DNA of 64,000 bases. Origin: Konateibacter massiliensis. GTDB taxonomy: Bacteria > Bacillota > Clostridia > Lachnospirales > Lachnospiraceae. This document shows positions 8,881 through 17,008 of this stretch, piece by piece; positions within the stretch are counted from its first letter, which is position 1, and the number at the start of each line of letters is the position of its first letter. The stretch lies in the NCBI RefSeq assembly GCF_900184995.1, contig NZ_LT860098.1:501001-565000 (forward strand), read 5' to 3'. Under the pieces are notes generated by a model. It saw only the letters and a program-made list of their open reading frames with translations, did no database searches and had not been told where the DNA came from. The translations under genes were made by a program, and so were the position numbers.

Positions 8881-9531
8881 CTATTTATAGTAGCTCATTT
8901 TCTTTTCCCAAAGCTCCATCAGCGCTGCAACAATGAAGTTGAATACATAGTAAAATACCGCTGCCGCAACAAAAGGAAGCATACTTCTTTGTGAGTTTGC
9001 AATGGCTTTTGCGATGGTGAACATTTCTGCATATGCAATGGAAAAGGCAAGTGAGGTATCCTTTACGAGCGTGATTACCTCATTCGTAACAGAAGGTAAA
9101 ATCCGCTTCACAACCTGCGGCATAATGATTTTTACAAAGGTCTGTGCCTTTGTATAGCCGAGTACCTTTGCCGCCTCATACTGCCCCTGCGGCATGGATT
9201 CAATACCGCCGCGGTAAATCTCTGCAAAATAAGCAGCATAATTGATTGCAAAGGCAATGATTACCGCATAAGCACGATAAGAGGAGGAAATCGCAATTCC
9301 AAATATGTAATAAGGTCCGAAGTACACAACCAAAAGCTGCAGCATCAACGGTGTTCCTCTCATAATCGATATATATATTTTTGCCAGATTGCGGATAAAT
9401 AAATTCTTTGACATCCTTCCAAATGATATCAGCAATCCCAGCGGAAGGGAAAACACCAAAGTCATCACAAAAATAACTATCGTTGTGACCATTCCGGCGC
9501 TCAGTTGTCCAAGCATAGCGGATACGCTCAT
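8881..9531 (-). CDS. Amino-acid ABC transporter permease (HisM/GlnP-like)
   Basis: Inner-membrane permease of 216 residues with about five transmembrane helices. It carries the EAA loop of the HisMQ family ([20 protein letters not shown]) that contacts the ATPase. A single permease implies a homodimer. It lies between the binding-protein and ATPase genes, and a hairpin in the 79-base gap after the binding-protein gene may lower its expression relative to that subunit. Confidence 0.92.
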   Translation of the reverse strand: MSVSAMLGQLSAGMVTTIVIFVMTLVFSLPLGLLISFGRMSKNLFIRNLAKIYISIMRGTPLMLQLLVVYFGPYYIFGIAISSSYRAYAVIIAFAINYAAYFAEIYRGGIESMPQGQYEAAKVLGYTKAQTFVKIIMPQVVKRILPSVTNEVITLVKDTSLAFSIAYAEMFTIAKAIANSQRSMLPFVAAAVFYYVFNFIVAALMELWEKKMSYYK

Positions 9532-9550
9532 TTTTGCCTCCTAACGAGTT

Positions 9551-9577
9551 AAGAGGACATATCATTATGTCCCTCTT
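9551..9577 (-). terminator. Intra-operon hairpin between SBP and permease genes
   Basis: AAGAGGACAT (9551-9560) pairs with ATGTCCCTCTT (9567-9577) with one bulged base. It lies between the binding-protein stop and the permease start. It has no long T-run on the minus strand, so it may act as a partial terminator or mRNA-stabilising hairpin. Confidence 0.5.
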
Positions 9578-9610
9578 TCTCATCTATTTAAATTTAAAAA
9601 TTTTTTCCGA

Positions 9611-10402
9611 TTATTTTCCTAGAATACCTACATCTTCTCCAAAATATTTTGTGGAAATCTCTGCAAAGGTACCGTCTTCCACCATTTCAAGCAAGGTTGC
9701 TTCCACTTTGTCTCTTAATTCCTCGTTTCCCTTTAAGAAACCGATGCCGTATTGCTCACTTGCAAGCTCTTCGTCTAATATCGTGAATTTGTCTTCTTTT
9801 CCTAACAACTGGAATCTTGCCACACCGACATCAATCGCAATCGCATCAACCGCTCCGGACTCCAAGTCCATAAATGCTGTGTTATACTGGTCTACGGTCA
9901 GAAAGTCACCAAAGGATTCAAGCAAGTCCTTCTTAGAAGCGTCCTCAAGCGCAGCCTGTGCAGAGGATTCCTTTTGAACCTCCACTACTTTTCCTGACAA
10001 ATCTGCAAGTGTGCTGATGCCTGAGTCTGCCTTTACAATGACAACCTGTGAATTATTTACATATGGTGAGGACCATGTGTAGAGATCTTCACGCCCATTG
10101 ATCGTAAAACCATTCCAGATACAGTCAATCGTTCCTGCCTCCAGCTCCATGTCCTTTGCGTCCCACGCAATCGGCTGAAGCACAATTTCCTTACCCATGC
10201 GCTTCGCGCATTCTGTCGCTAAATCTATATCAAAACCTGTGAATTCACCGTCATCCCCCACATAGCCATATGGCGGGAAGTCCTGGTCAAATCCCACGGT
10301 AAAGGTATCGCTGTTTTTGCTCGTCTCTGTGCTGCCACCTGTACATGCTCCTAAAGAAAGCACCATTCCCAATGAAAGTACAATTGCCAAAAGCTTTTTC
10401 AT
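9611..10402 (-). CDS. Amino-acid ABC transporter substrate-binding lipoprotein
   Basis: Extracellular binding protein of 263 residues. A signal peptide ends in the lipobox LGAC, so the mature protein is anchored at Cys20. The mature N-terminus (TVGFDQDFPPYGYVGDDGEF) and FDIDLATECAKRMG are typical of family 3 binding proteins for polar amino acids or cystine-like ligands. It is the first gene of the importer operon. A sigma-A-like promoter lies at 10466-10495. The ligand is not determinable by eye. Confidence 0.92.
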   Translation of the reverse strand: MKKLLAIVLSLGMVLSLGACTGGSTETSKNSDTFTVGFDQDFPPYGYVGDDGEFTGFDIDLATECAKRMGKEIVLQPIAWDAKDMELEAGTIDCIWNGFTINGREDLYTWSSPYVNNSQVVIVKADSGISTLADLSGKVVEVQKESSAQAALEDASKKDLLESFGDFLTVDQYNTAFMDLESGAVDAIAIDVGVARFQLLGKEDKFTILDEELASEQYGIGFLKGNEELRDKVEATLLEMVEDGTFAEISTKYFGEDVGILGK

Positions 10403-10465
10403 AAATTTCTCCTCCTGTTTTACATGGTAATATGTTATTACTCTGCCACAATAAAGTACCCATAT

Positions 10466-10495
10466 AAACTACCACAAATGAAGAGGGATTGTCAA
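10466..10495 (-). promoter_or_regulatory. Putative promoter of the amino-acid ABC operon
   Basis: On the minus strand TTGACA (10490-10495) is followed after 18 bases by TAGTTT (10466-10471), about 65 bases upstream of the binding-protein start. The -35 box is perfect and the -10 weak. Confidence 0.5.
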
Positions 10496-10521
10496 TGCTG
10501 AGTTGCGTTCTATTATCCTTA

Positions 10522-11610
10522 TTATCTCAAAAGTTCTTCTACCATTTCCCGTCGTTCAAACAGCACACAGCCGCCTGCATGGTCCTCAAGCAATACATCT
10601 TCCTCCTGCAAGCGTCTAAACAATCTTGAATTCAAGGCTTCCCTTATAGAGGTTTCCTTTACATTAATATCGGAATAAGGTGAAAAAGGACAGGGTTCCG
10701 CACCGCCATTGGAATTGATATGGAAAAATCCTCTTCCGGCTGCAAGACATCCTCCCGACGTCTTCTCGTCTCCCGGGAAGGAAACAAATACCATATCCTC
10801 GTATTCCTCCCTGATACCAGCCAACTTATCCTTTAAGTATTCCCTTTCAAAATCTCCCGGTGCCAATTCTTTTGCTTCGCTTGTCACAGGCACAAATTCA
10901 ACATAAATAACCGCCTTACAGCCTGCCTCATATAGATAATTCAAAAATTCTTTAGAGGTCACCTCTGTTAAATTCTCAGTCGTTACCGTTACCGAAGCGC
11001 CGAATAAAATACCGTTTTTCTTTAACAGTTTCATGGTCTTTTCAAGACTGTTGAATACACCCTCTCCACGCCTTTGGTCCGTTATCTCTTCCTTTCCCTC
11101 AATACTTAACACAGGGAGTAAATTTCTATGCTTATCAAACAGCTCTATGTAAGAATCCTTGATTAAAGTTCCGTTAGTGAAGACAGGAAACAAAATATTG
11201 GGAATTTCAGATGCCGCCTCCAACACATCTCTTCGTATCAACGGCTCTCCTCCTGCCAGAAGAACAAAACCGACTCCTATATCGCTTGCTTCTTTAAAAA
11301 TGGTATGCCATTCTTTATCGGATAGCTGGGACACTGCTTTTTCATCATGACAGGCGTTATTTGCCCTTGCATAGCAGCCGGCACAATGAAGATTACATTG
11401 GCTGGTAATACTGGCAATCAAAAACGCGGGTACATGCTCTCCCTGTTTTTCTGCCTTTCTTCTCAACTCCGCCGACTTTTTACTGGCAGCGGCATATTTA
11501 GCCATAAAAATACTTTCTCTGGGGTTTGAAAAAGAAGCTTTTAATGCACCCTTCACAATGTTTTCAACTCCCTTTGTCATATATCCTTCCAGATTAAACT
11601 CTTTTTCCAT
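10522..11610 (-). CDS. Radical SAM protein with C-terminal SPASM-like cysteines
   Basis: Radical S-adenosylmethionine enzyme of 362 residues. The cluster-binding motif CNLHCAGCY (about residues 73-81) follows a 70-residue N-terminal extension, and a GGEP SAM-binding segment follows. The C-terminal part has extra Cys residues (GGCLAAGRGF, GGAEPCPFSPYSD, HAGGCVLF) that could bind auxiliary clusters as in SPASM/Twitch proteins. Such proteins modify peptides or cofactors. No obvious precursor peptide is seen next to it. It is transcribed alone, from a promoter region with tandem 15-base repeats. The product is unknown. Confidence 0.85.
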   Translation of the reverse strand: MEKEFNLEGYMTKGVENIVKGALKASFSNPRESIFMAKYAAASKKSAELRRKAEKQGEHVPAFLIASITSQCNLHCAGCYARANNACHDEKAVSQLSDKEWHTIFKEASDIGVGFVLLAGGEPLIRRDVLEAASEIPNILFPVFTNGTLIKDSYIELFDKHRNLLPVLSIEGKEEITDQRRGEGVFNSLEKTMKLLKKNGILFGASVTVTTENLTEVTSKEFLNYLYEAGCKAVIYVEFVPVTSEAKELAPGDFEREYLKDKLAGIREEYEDMVFVSFPGDEKTSGGCLAAGRGFFHINSNGGAEPCPFSPYSDINVKETSIREALNSRLFRRLQEEDVLLEDHAGGCVLFERREMVEELLR

Positions 11611-11645
11611 AAAAACCTCTTTCCTTTTTGGTGGCCTTTTATTTT

Positions 11646-11675
11646 AAATTGCATTTAATTAAATTGCGTTTAACT
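11646..11675. repeat. Two tandem 15-base repeats downstream of a promoter
   Basis: AAATTGCATTTAATT (11646-11660) is followed directly by AAATTGCGTTTAACT (11661-11675). They lie between the radical SAM start codon and its likely promoter, a position typical of a repressor site. The protein that binds them is unknown. Confidence 0.5.
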
Positions 11676-11682
11676 AGTTATA

Positions 11683-11711
11683 ATGGTAACTGATTCTTGA
11701 TTGCTTGTCAA
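11683..11711 (-). promoter_or_regulatory. Putative promoter of the radical SAM gene
   Basis: Minus-strand TTGACA (11706-11711) and TACCAT (11683-11688) with a 17-base spacer, about 75 bases upstream of the start codon. The tandem repeats lie just downstream. Confidence 0.5.
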
Positions 11712-12001
11712 TATTTTTAAGGGTTTCTTATTTATATATATGATGAAAATTTTTGAAGGTTGCAAAAGCTCTGCTCGAACAAAATGCAGCTTTTCATTCA
11801 TTTACGCTCTCAGATTGTCTATTTATGTTTTTTGACTATTAAATTTTTTTAAAATATGTTAATTATATAGTATATTTATAGGGAAAAATAGCAGATGTAA
11901 TTTTACTAAACATATTTTTTTGAATAATAAAATTCAAATAACTAATAGCGTTTCAGCAACTTGGAGAATATTTAGTTTTACATAGAAAGGAGATTTTTTT
12001 A

Positions 12002-12454
12002 ATGAAAAAATATTTACTTGCAACTTTTTTGATAGTATTAACATTGATAGGTTGTAGTTCAGCAAATAATAACAGCAAAACAGAAGACACTTCTAATACC
12101 GAAAAGGTATCAGATGATTTGAAAAATATTTTTGAAACAAACGGATATACCTTTTCTTCTGAAAATGCAAATAAAAATATTTTAGAAGGAGACAGAATAA
12201 ACATAACTTTAAATGATGCCGAAGACCTTCAAGTATTTATTTATGATTCTATAAGAAATGCTGATTTAGATTCGCAGCGCATTAGTTCTGATGGATTTTC
12301 ATATACAAAGGATGAGATGTCTAGTTCAATTGATTGGAGTAAGTCTCCACATTTTTATAAATATAATAATTTAATTATTTTATACTTAGGAAATAATGAA
12401 GAGCTATTAACTTTATTAACTAATCATTTTGGAAATCAAATAGCAGGAGAGTAG
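12002..12454 (+). CDS. Hypothetical lipoprotein
   Basis: Secreted lipoprotein of 150 residues with no recognised family. A hydrophobic signal peptide ends in the lipobox LIGC, followed by a Ser/Asn/Thr-rich linker (residues 19-37) and a small mixed-charge domain. AAAGGAG precedes the ATG. The gene is clearly more AT-rich than its neighbours, uses many AAT/AAA/TTT codons, and is the only plus-strand gene for 15 kb. Together with the long palindrome just downstream, this hints at lateral acquisition. It is transcribed alone. No function can be proposed. Confidence 0.75.
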   Translation: MKKYLLATFLIVLTLIGCSSANNNSKTEDTSNTEKVSDDLKNIFETNGYTFSSENANKNILEGDRINITLNDAEDLQVFIYDSIRNADLDSQRISSDGFSYTKDEMSSSIDWSKSPHFYKYNNLIILYLGNNEELLTLLTNHFGNQIAGE

Positions 12455-12465
12455 AAAGCTGTTTC

Positions 12466-12540
12466 CTAGTTAAGAATGTAATAAAGTGCGTAAGTTACCA
12501 GTAACAAACTTACGCACTTTATATTACACTCTTAACATAG
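12466..12540. repeat. Long near-perfect palindrome (terminator or small mobile repeat)
   Basis: The core arms ATAAAGTGCGTAAGTT (12481-12496) and AACTTACGCACTTTAT (12507-12522) are exact inverted copies around a 10-base loop. Pairing extends outwards through TTAAGARTGTAAT to about 12466 and 12540 with few mismatches and small bulges, giving about 30 paired bases. It lies between the convergent lipoprotein and MerR genes, so it may serve as a two-way terminator. It lacks a classical T-run, and the length is unusual for a simple terminator. Confidence 0.7.
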
Positions 12541-12574
12541 CAAAATATCTATCTTCTTTTACCCTATTACCGCT

Positions 12575-13339
12575 CTAAGCCTCCATACCGGTATAATGAA
12601 GGATAGCATCCCGCAAAAATGCCGCAAGCCCGGGCTGATTCTTATCATAATAAGCAGTAAATCTTTCATCTGCCACATACATCTGGGCTAATCCCGCATG
12701 GGCTTCCTTCGTGTACTCCTTCCAAGTGTAACTAAGCCACTTCCGATGCAGCTCTGCCACCTTTTGTCCTAGTTCTCCGGCAGGGTCTTTTGTTGCAAAC
12801 GCCTCCTCCAGAGTCTCCAGTATTTCCTGACCAAGCTTTTCAAATTCCTCGTACTGCTCCTTGGTCATGTTGAGCATTTTCTGATTGCTTTCATCTACAA
12901 CCTCGTCACTGTACTTTTCTCTGATTTCTTTTCCGTATTTCTCCTCATTGTCATCCACTAATTTCTGCTTAAAGCCTTCAAACTTTTCACTGTCACGCAT
13001 CTGTATCATTCCTTTCTTATAGTCAATTGTTTTGTGTACATTTTTAATCAGCAGCTCCAACTGCTGGCGTTGTGCAAGAAGCTTGACAAGATGGCTGTCC
13101 AGTGCCTTTATTTCATCGAAGTCTTTTGATTGCAGTATTTCCTTTATGGCAGAAAGCTCCAGCCCCATTTCCCGATAAAACATAATCTGCTGCAAACGAT
13201 CAACCTCCTTCTGGCCGTAAATCCGATATCCCGATGAATTAATTCTCGCCGGCTTTAAGATATCAATTTCATCGTAGTACCGGAGTGTTCTTGTGCTGAC
13301 CCCAGCCAGTTTTCCTAATTTTTGCACTGTATATTCCAT
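12575..13339 (-). CDS. MerR-family regulator with TipAS-type antibiotic-recognition domain
   Basis: Regulator of 254 residues. The N-terminal MerR winged helix (residues 1-70, KLAGVSTRTLRYYDEIDILK) is followed by a dimer coiled coil and a C-terminal all-helical TipAS-like domain (about 135-250), which in TipAL binds thiopeptide antibiotics. The upstream promoter has the 19-base spacer that MerR proteins need, so autoregulation is likely. Its partner gene may be the GNAT immediately upstream or distant exporters. The inducer is unknown. Confidence 0.9.
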   Translation of the reverse strand: MEYTVQKLGKLAGVSTRTLRYYDEIDILKPARINSSGYRIYGQKEVDRLQQIMFYREMGLELSAIKEILQSKDFDEIKALDSHLVKLLAQRQQLELLIKNVHKTIDYKKGMIQMRDSEKFEGFKQKLVDDNEEKYGKEIREKYSDEVVDESNQKMLNMTKEQYEEFEKLGQEILETLEEAFATKDPAGELGQKVAELHRKWLSYTWKEYTKEAHAGLAQMYVADERFTAYYDKNQPGLAAFLRDAILHYTGMEA

Positions 13340-13360
13340 GCTGCACCTCCTTACATTGAC

Positions 13361-13391
13361 AGTGTAAACCTTTCCGTTGCGTGAATGTCAA
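13361..13391 (-). promoter_or_regulatory. MerR-type promoter with 19-bp spacer
   Basis: Minus strand: TTGACA (13386-13391), 19 bases, TACACT (13361-13366), then AAGGAGG and the MerR ATG. The over-long spacer is the hallmark of promoters activated by DNA distortion by MerR proteins. TTGACA...TGTCAA ends form a partial dyad. Confidence 0.7.
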
Positions 13392-13418
13392 TAGGTTTTT
13401 AAAAAATATTTTTTATGA

Positions 13419-14294
13419 TTAAGTATGTGATAAAGCAGGAATTCTTAAACGCTCTCTTTCTATCTCCTCTAACGGAGTTCCTTTTATAAATAAGGTGGTA
13501 TCTTCCTCCTGATTTTCCCTAACCTCATATCCCTCACCAGATAAGGGCGCAAAGCCGAGCACTACGCTCGTTACCTCTTTTCCAAAAGCGGCTGTTATGG
13601 TATCAATTTCCACTTCTTTCGGTGCAAAAATATTATGCAAATGCAGCACACCCTTATTAAGCTCGGCAATGACAAGCGCGCTTTGGCTTTCTATCTCATA
13701 AACATTCTCTTTCATGAATTTCGTTGCATAAAACAGGATTAACGCTGCATTTTCCTTCATTGCCATGCCACTCTGTACAGCGCTGGTGTTTATAGCCCGC
13801 TCCAACCTGCTTCGATTTTCTTTTTCTTCCATGGATATCCTCTTTGCAGTCATTTCCGTGTTGTTGCTTACCGACTTTAAATACTCATATTCCGTGGCTT
13901 TTTTATAGCCAAATTTGGGATAAAACTCCAACACACTATCATTCGCAAATAGGAAATAGCCTTCTGTTTTTTCCTTGTAATCCTGTTCGATTTCTTCTAT
14001 CAGTCTGCGGATTAAACCCTTATTACGATAAGCTTTGTCTGTCATAACTGTTCCAAGCTGAATATAGGTGTGCAATTTATTGCCGTGGAAAAATTGCATC
14101 GGATTGACCGAGACATTTGCCACGACTTTTCCTTTATCCAAGATGGAGTATGGGATATAGTTATCGTTCCAATATCCGTTTTGATACCAGTCCTCGAAGT
14201 CAAAGCCGTATACGGACTTGGCTAAGTCGTTGAAGCTTTTTCTTAAATCGGTGTTATCTTTATAGCCTTTTATCAGCCTATAATTTGAGTTCAT
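13419..14294 (-). CDS. GNAT-family N-acetyltransferase (Eis-like)
   Basis: Acetyltransferase of 291 residues. The N-terminal GNAT fold has the acetyl-CoA loop in YRNKGLIRRLIEEIE (about residues 95-109). A second, degenerate GNAT-like half and a C-terminal SCP2-like part follow, as in Eis/YfiQ-type enzymes that act on amines or aminoglycosides. It is transcribed in the same direction as the MerR gene but separated by the MerR promoter, so it is probably its own unit. The substrate is unknown. Confidence 0.82.
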   Translation of the reverse strand: MNSNYRLIKGYKDNTDLRKSFNDLAKSVYGFDFEDWYQNGYWNDNYIPYSILDKGKVVANVSVNPMQFFHGNKLHTYIQLGTVMTDKAYRNKGLIRRLIEEIEQDYKEKTEGYFLFANDSVLEFYPKFGYKKATEYEYLKSVSNNTEMTAKRISMEEKENRSRLERAINTSAVQSGMAMKENAALILFYATKFMKENVYEIESQSALVIAELNKGVLHLHNIFAPKEVEIDTITAAFGKEVTSVVLGFAPLSGEGYEVRENQEEDTTLFIKGTPLEEIERERLRIPALSHT

Positions 14295-14347
14295 TTTGTC
14301 TCTCCTCGCATGAAAATGGATATACCATTACTATTAAAACAATTTTG

Positions 14348-15043
14348 CTATGCCAGCCCGCACCTCCGGTAAGCAATCACAAAAAGCCCCGCTGCCACAA
14401 ACACATTAAAAACCAGAATACTTCCATCTCCGATTGGAAGTGAAATGTTGTCTATCTGATTCATCAAATCATTTAGCTGCTGAGAATAGGTGAACCTCGA
14501 CACCTTGGAAATCGTGTCGTTAAACATAGATATCATCGGCAAAAAGGAAAAAATCATCATAACAACTACCGTAACCGAGGTGGCAGACATCTGATTTTTG
14601 CTCCATGTTCCGATTGCAGCTCCAATCAGAGTGGAAATCAGAATACCAACCGCCATAATTCCAAGAAAGGAAAGCCGCTCTCGTGCTGTAAATTCTCCTA
14701 CTGCCGCAAACACGCCACTTCCAAGCATGCAAACTAGAAAAATGTATGACCCGACTCCAAAGAGATACTCTCCCGCCTTCACGTTTGACATAAGAAGAAC
14801 GCGCAGTGTATTATACTCCTTCTCCTCGGAGAGGATGGAGGACATCGCAGTTAGGGGTGCCATACCAATGTACATGGTCGCAAACAAAAAGACAAAATAA
14901 TTTGGGGGCATCCCCTCAATCTGAATCGCATTCTGCATAATAGCAGAAAGTGCCGGAAACATAACAAATTGCACCAATACACCCTTATTTTTAAAAGTGT
15001 CCTTTACCTGTTTTTGAAAAATAGCTATACTCTTTCTACTCAT
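14348..15043 (-). CDS. ABC-2 type transporter permease
   Basis: Membrane subunit of about 231 residues with some six transmembrane segments, including ALSAIMQNAIQIEGMPPNYF and the SSILSEEKEYNTLRVLLMSN loop typical of ABC-2 exporters. The frame is open upstream, but the ATG at 15043 follows an A/G-rich ribosome site and overlaps the ATPase gene by 8 bases, the usual coupled arrangement. Last gene of the LytTR-DUF3021-ATPase-permease operon. The exported compound (peptide, lipid or drug) is unknown. Confidence 0.88.
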   Translation of the reverse strand: MSRKSIAIFQKQVKDTFKNKGVLVQFVMFPALSAIMQNAIQIEGMPPNYFVFLFATMYIGMAPLTAMSSILSEEKEYNTLRVLLMSNVKAGEYLFGVGSYIFLVCMLGSGVFAAVGEFTARERLSFLGIMAVGILISTLIGAAIGTWSKNQMSATSVTVVVMMIFSFLPMISMFNDTISKVSRFTYSQQLNDLMNQIDNISLPIGDGSILVFNVFVAAGLFVIAYRRCGLA

Positions 15044-15890
15044 CTGTTTCCAGCCCCCTTCCTGTAAGCTCCATGAAAACCGTCTCCAAATTCGGCTCCG
15101 TGGAGTGGATACTCTCAATTGCATTGTCTTTTAGGTAGCCCGTCAGGACAGCAATCGCGGTCTCATTATTAAAAAGCTCTATTTGCTCGCCGCTTTTTGT
15201 CAAAACAAGCAGCTTGTTCTGGTGGTTATATCTTCTGCATATATCAAGAGGCTCCCCATACTCTACGATCCTGCCCTGATTTAACAGTGCCACGTTGTCA
15301 CAAAGCTTCGTGGCTTCCTCCATATTATGTGTCGTCAAAAAAATGGTAGCGCCTCTTTCTTTTTCCTCCTGTATCAGCTTGCGAATCGATACCGCATTGA
15401 CAGGATCAAGACCGCTTGTTGGCTCATCCAGAAAAAGGATTTGTGGCTTATGCATAATCGCCCTTGCCAAAACCAGTCGCTGCTTCATGCCTTTGGAAAG
15501 ATTGCTGACACTCTTCTTTTCTGCCTCCTCTAAGCCTACGCGGCAAAGCACGGTATGAATATCGGCAAGCGGCATTTCGTAAATTCTGGCAAACAAAGCC
15601 AGATTATCATAACAGCTTAAGCGCTCATAAAGCCCTGTATTATCAAGTACCATACCAATCTTCCGAAAATCGTCACCTGTTATTTTTTCATTGTCGCTCT
15701 CAAATATTTTTGCACTGCCGCCTGTCTGCTTTAACTGTCCCGTGAGTATTTTAATCAACGTTGTTTTTCCTGCTCCGGAAGGTCCGAGCAATCCAAATAT
15801 CTCACCCGGCTGGATATCCAAACTAATCTTATTTAAAACTGTGTTGCCGTGAAAGCTCATCTCAATCTCTTGCGCCCATATTCTACTCAT
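15036..15890 (-). CDS. ABC transporter ATP-binding protein (ABC-2 exporter)
   Basis: ATPase of 284 residues. Walker A is GPSGAGKTT (about 35-43), the signature LSKGMKQRL and Walker B ILFLDEPTSGLDP, which places it with the CcmA/NatA-type drug and bacteriocin exporters. A C-terminal regulatory extension of about 60 residues follows. It overlaps the DUF3021 gene by 8 bases and the permease gene by 8 bases, so translation is probably coupled. Confidence 0.92.
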   Translation of the reverse strand: MSRIWAQEIEMSFHGNTVLNKISLDIQPGEIFGLLGPSGAGKTTLIKILTGQLKQTGGSAKIFESDNEKITGDDFRKIGMVLDNTGLYERLSCYDNLALFARIYEMPLADIHTVLCRVGLEEAEKKSVSNLSKGMKQRLVLARAIMHKPQILFLDEPTSGLDPVNAVSIRKLIQEEKERGATIFLTTHNMEEATKLCDNVALLNQGRIVEYGEPLDICRRYNHQNKLLVLTKSGEQIELFNNETAIAVLTGYLKDNAIESIHSTEPNLETVFMELTGRGLETDE

Positions 15891-16374
15891 CTTTCTCCTC
15901 CTTCTCCCACTTTTCCTTCAATTTGTTCAAGCCCTCTTCCAGCTTACGGTTTTCCGTTTTGGTCTTCGCTATAAAAATGGTTGTGCTGCCGACCACACAT
16001 AAGGCAAAGCACAAGAAAAACATTGCCCAAGGCTGCCACATATTAACCGGAAACCATTGAAATACCACAACAAATACAACCACAGTTAAGAAAACAGAAA
16101 GAATCATGCTGACGCTTCTTATTCTTCCGGGCAAAAATTTTAGCAGCGTTCCACTTTCATATAGGCAATTCCATAAGGTCACAAGTATGGACAGAAGGAA
16201 AAACTGTGCCATTACCTCACTGGAAACACCTTCTTTTCCCAATCTGAAGAAGGTTGAATATTCCTGTGCAGTCTCTCCAAAAAGGAAGGTAAAGCACATC
16301 ATACAAACCATCGTGAATCCAAAAATGATAAAAATATGACCGATATAGTCCAAAATTGTTTTTTTTCTTTCCAT
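15883..16374 (-). CDS. DUF3021 membrane protein
   Basis: Small integral membrane protein of 163 residues with four hydrophobic segments (roughly 10-30, 45-70, 80-105, 115-135) and a charged C-terminal helix. DUF3021 proteins usually sit directly after a LytTR gene, as here: the LytTR stop and this ATG are adjacent. In such pairs the membrane protein is thought to sense or restrain the regulator; that role is inferred, not visible in the sequence. Confidence 0.85.
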   Translation of the reverse strand: MERKKTILDYIGHIFIIFGFTMVCMMCFTFLFGETAQEYSTFFRLGKEGVSSEVMAQFFLLSILVTLWNCLYESGTLLKFLPGRIRSVSMILSVFLTVVVFVVVFQWFPVNMWQPWAMFFLCFALCVVGSTTIFIAKTKTENRKLEEGLNKLKEKWEKEEKDE

Positions 16375-16815
16375 TTACTTAACCCCCAATCGTTCTTTCA
16401 CATAGTCAGCATACTGCCTTGATATCATTAACTGCTCGCCGTTGCTCATGGTGGCACGAAGCTTTCGGTCCATATCTGCTTTCAGGGATACAATCTGCTT
16501 AAAATTGATGATACATGACTTGTTTGCGCGAAAAAAATCCGCCTTGGTGAGCTGTTCTTCAAGCTCATACAGGTGAAGATTTGTCTCATAGACACTGTCT
16601 CTTGTATATAAAAATACTTTTTTATCCACCGTATCAATATAAAGCACATTTGCTACATCTAAAATGTGTGTGGCCCCGTCCCTTACTCCCGTCAACTGCA
16701 TGTCGAGCATGCGAAGCATTGCCACAATTTTTTCTATTTCCGGTGTCAAATGATTACACGTAATTGCTACTTCTGTCTCCGCTGTATCAGCCTCAGTCTT
16801 TATGATTACTTTCAC
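16375..16815 (-). CDS. LytTR-family DNA-binding regulator
   Basis: Regulator of 146 residues made of a short N-terminal part and a LytTR domain (about 45-145) with LEEQLTKADFFRANKSCIIN and the terminal MISRQYADYVKERL segment. No receiver domain is present. It heads the operon with the DUF3021 protein and the ABC exporter and probably controls its own operon in response to a membrane signal. The promoter is upstream of 16815 but was not resolved. Confidence 0.9.
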   Translation of the reverse strand: MKVIIKTEADTAETEVAITCNHLTPEIEKIVAMLRMLDMQLTGVRDGATHILDVANVLYIDTVDKKVFLYTRDSVYETNLHLYELEEQLTKADFFRANKSCIINFKQIVSLKADMDRKLRATMSNGEQLMISRQYADYVKERLGVK

Positions 16816-16926
16816 ATTCTCACCCTTTCCTCTTCTATATTCTAACTATAGCAAAGTCTAATGCGGCTCACAACAAACTTTTCCTTTGTTGCCGGATTTT
16901 AGTGCTAAGTTTCCCGAAATAAAAAA

Positions 16927-16962
16927 ACCCGACGCCCTATATTTCACTTATCAGGCATCAAG
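16927..16962 (-). terminator. Intrinsic terminator after ybaK-like gene
   Basis: On the minus strand CTTGATGCC pairs with GGCGTCGGG (three G-T pairs) and is followed by TTTTTTT. It lies 45-80 bases past the YbaK-like stop and before the LytTR operon. Confidence 0.65.
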
Positions 16963-17008
16963 CTTTTTGTGTAGCTTAATATTTATTATTTTGTTTTATA
17001 CGTCTGTA

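Larger units (their letters stand above)
11611..12001. other. AT-rich intergenic region between radical SAM and lipoprotein genes
   Basis: A divergent 391-base gap. It holds the minus-strand promoter and repeats described separately and the Shine-Dalgarno of the lipoprotein gene (AAAGGAG). A weak hairpin (AAAAGCT...AGCTTTT near 11767-11795) is also present. Only a 31-codon frame without a ribosome-binding site is seen (11740-11835), so no gene is called. Confidence 0.6.

Noticed and set aside
11740-11835. 31-codon Cys-containing frame as a precursor peptide for the radical SAM enzyme
   Set aside because: No ribosome-binding site, opposite strand to the enzyme, and no leader/core pattern; chance frame in AT-rich DNA is likelier.
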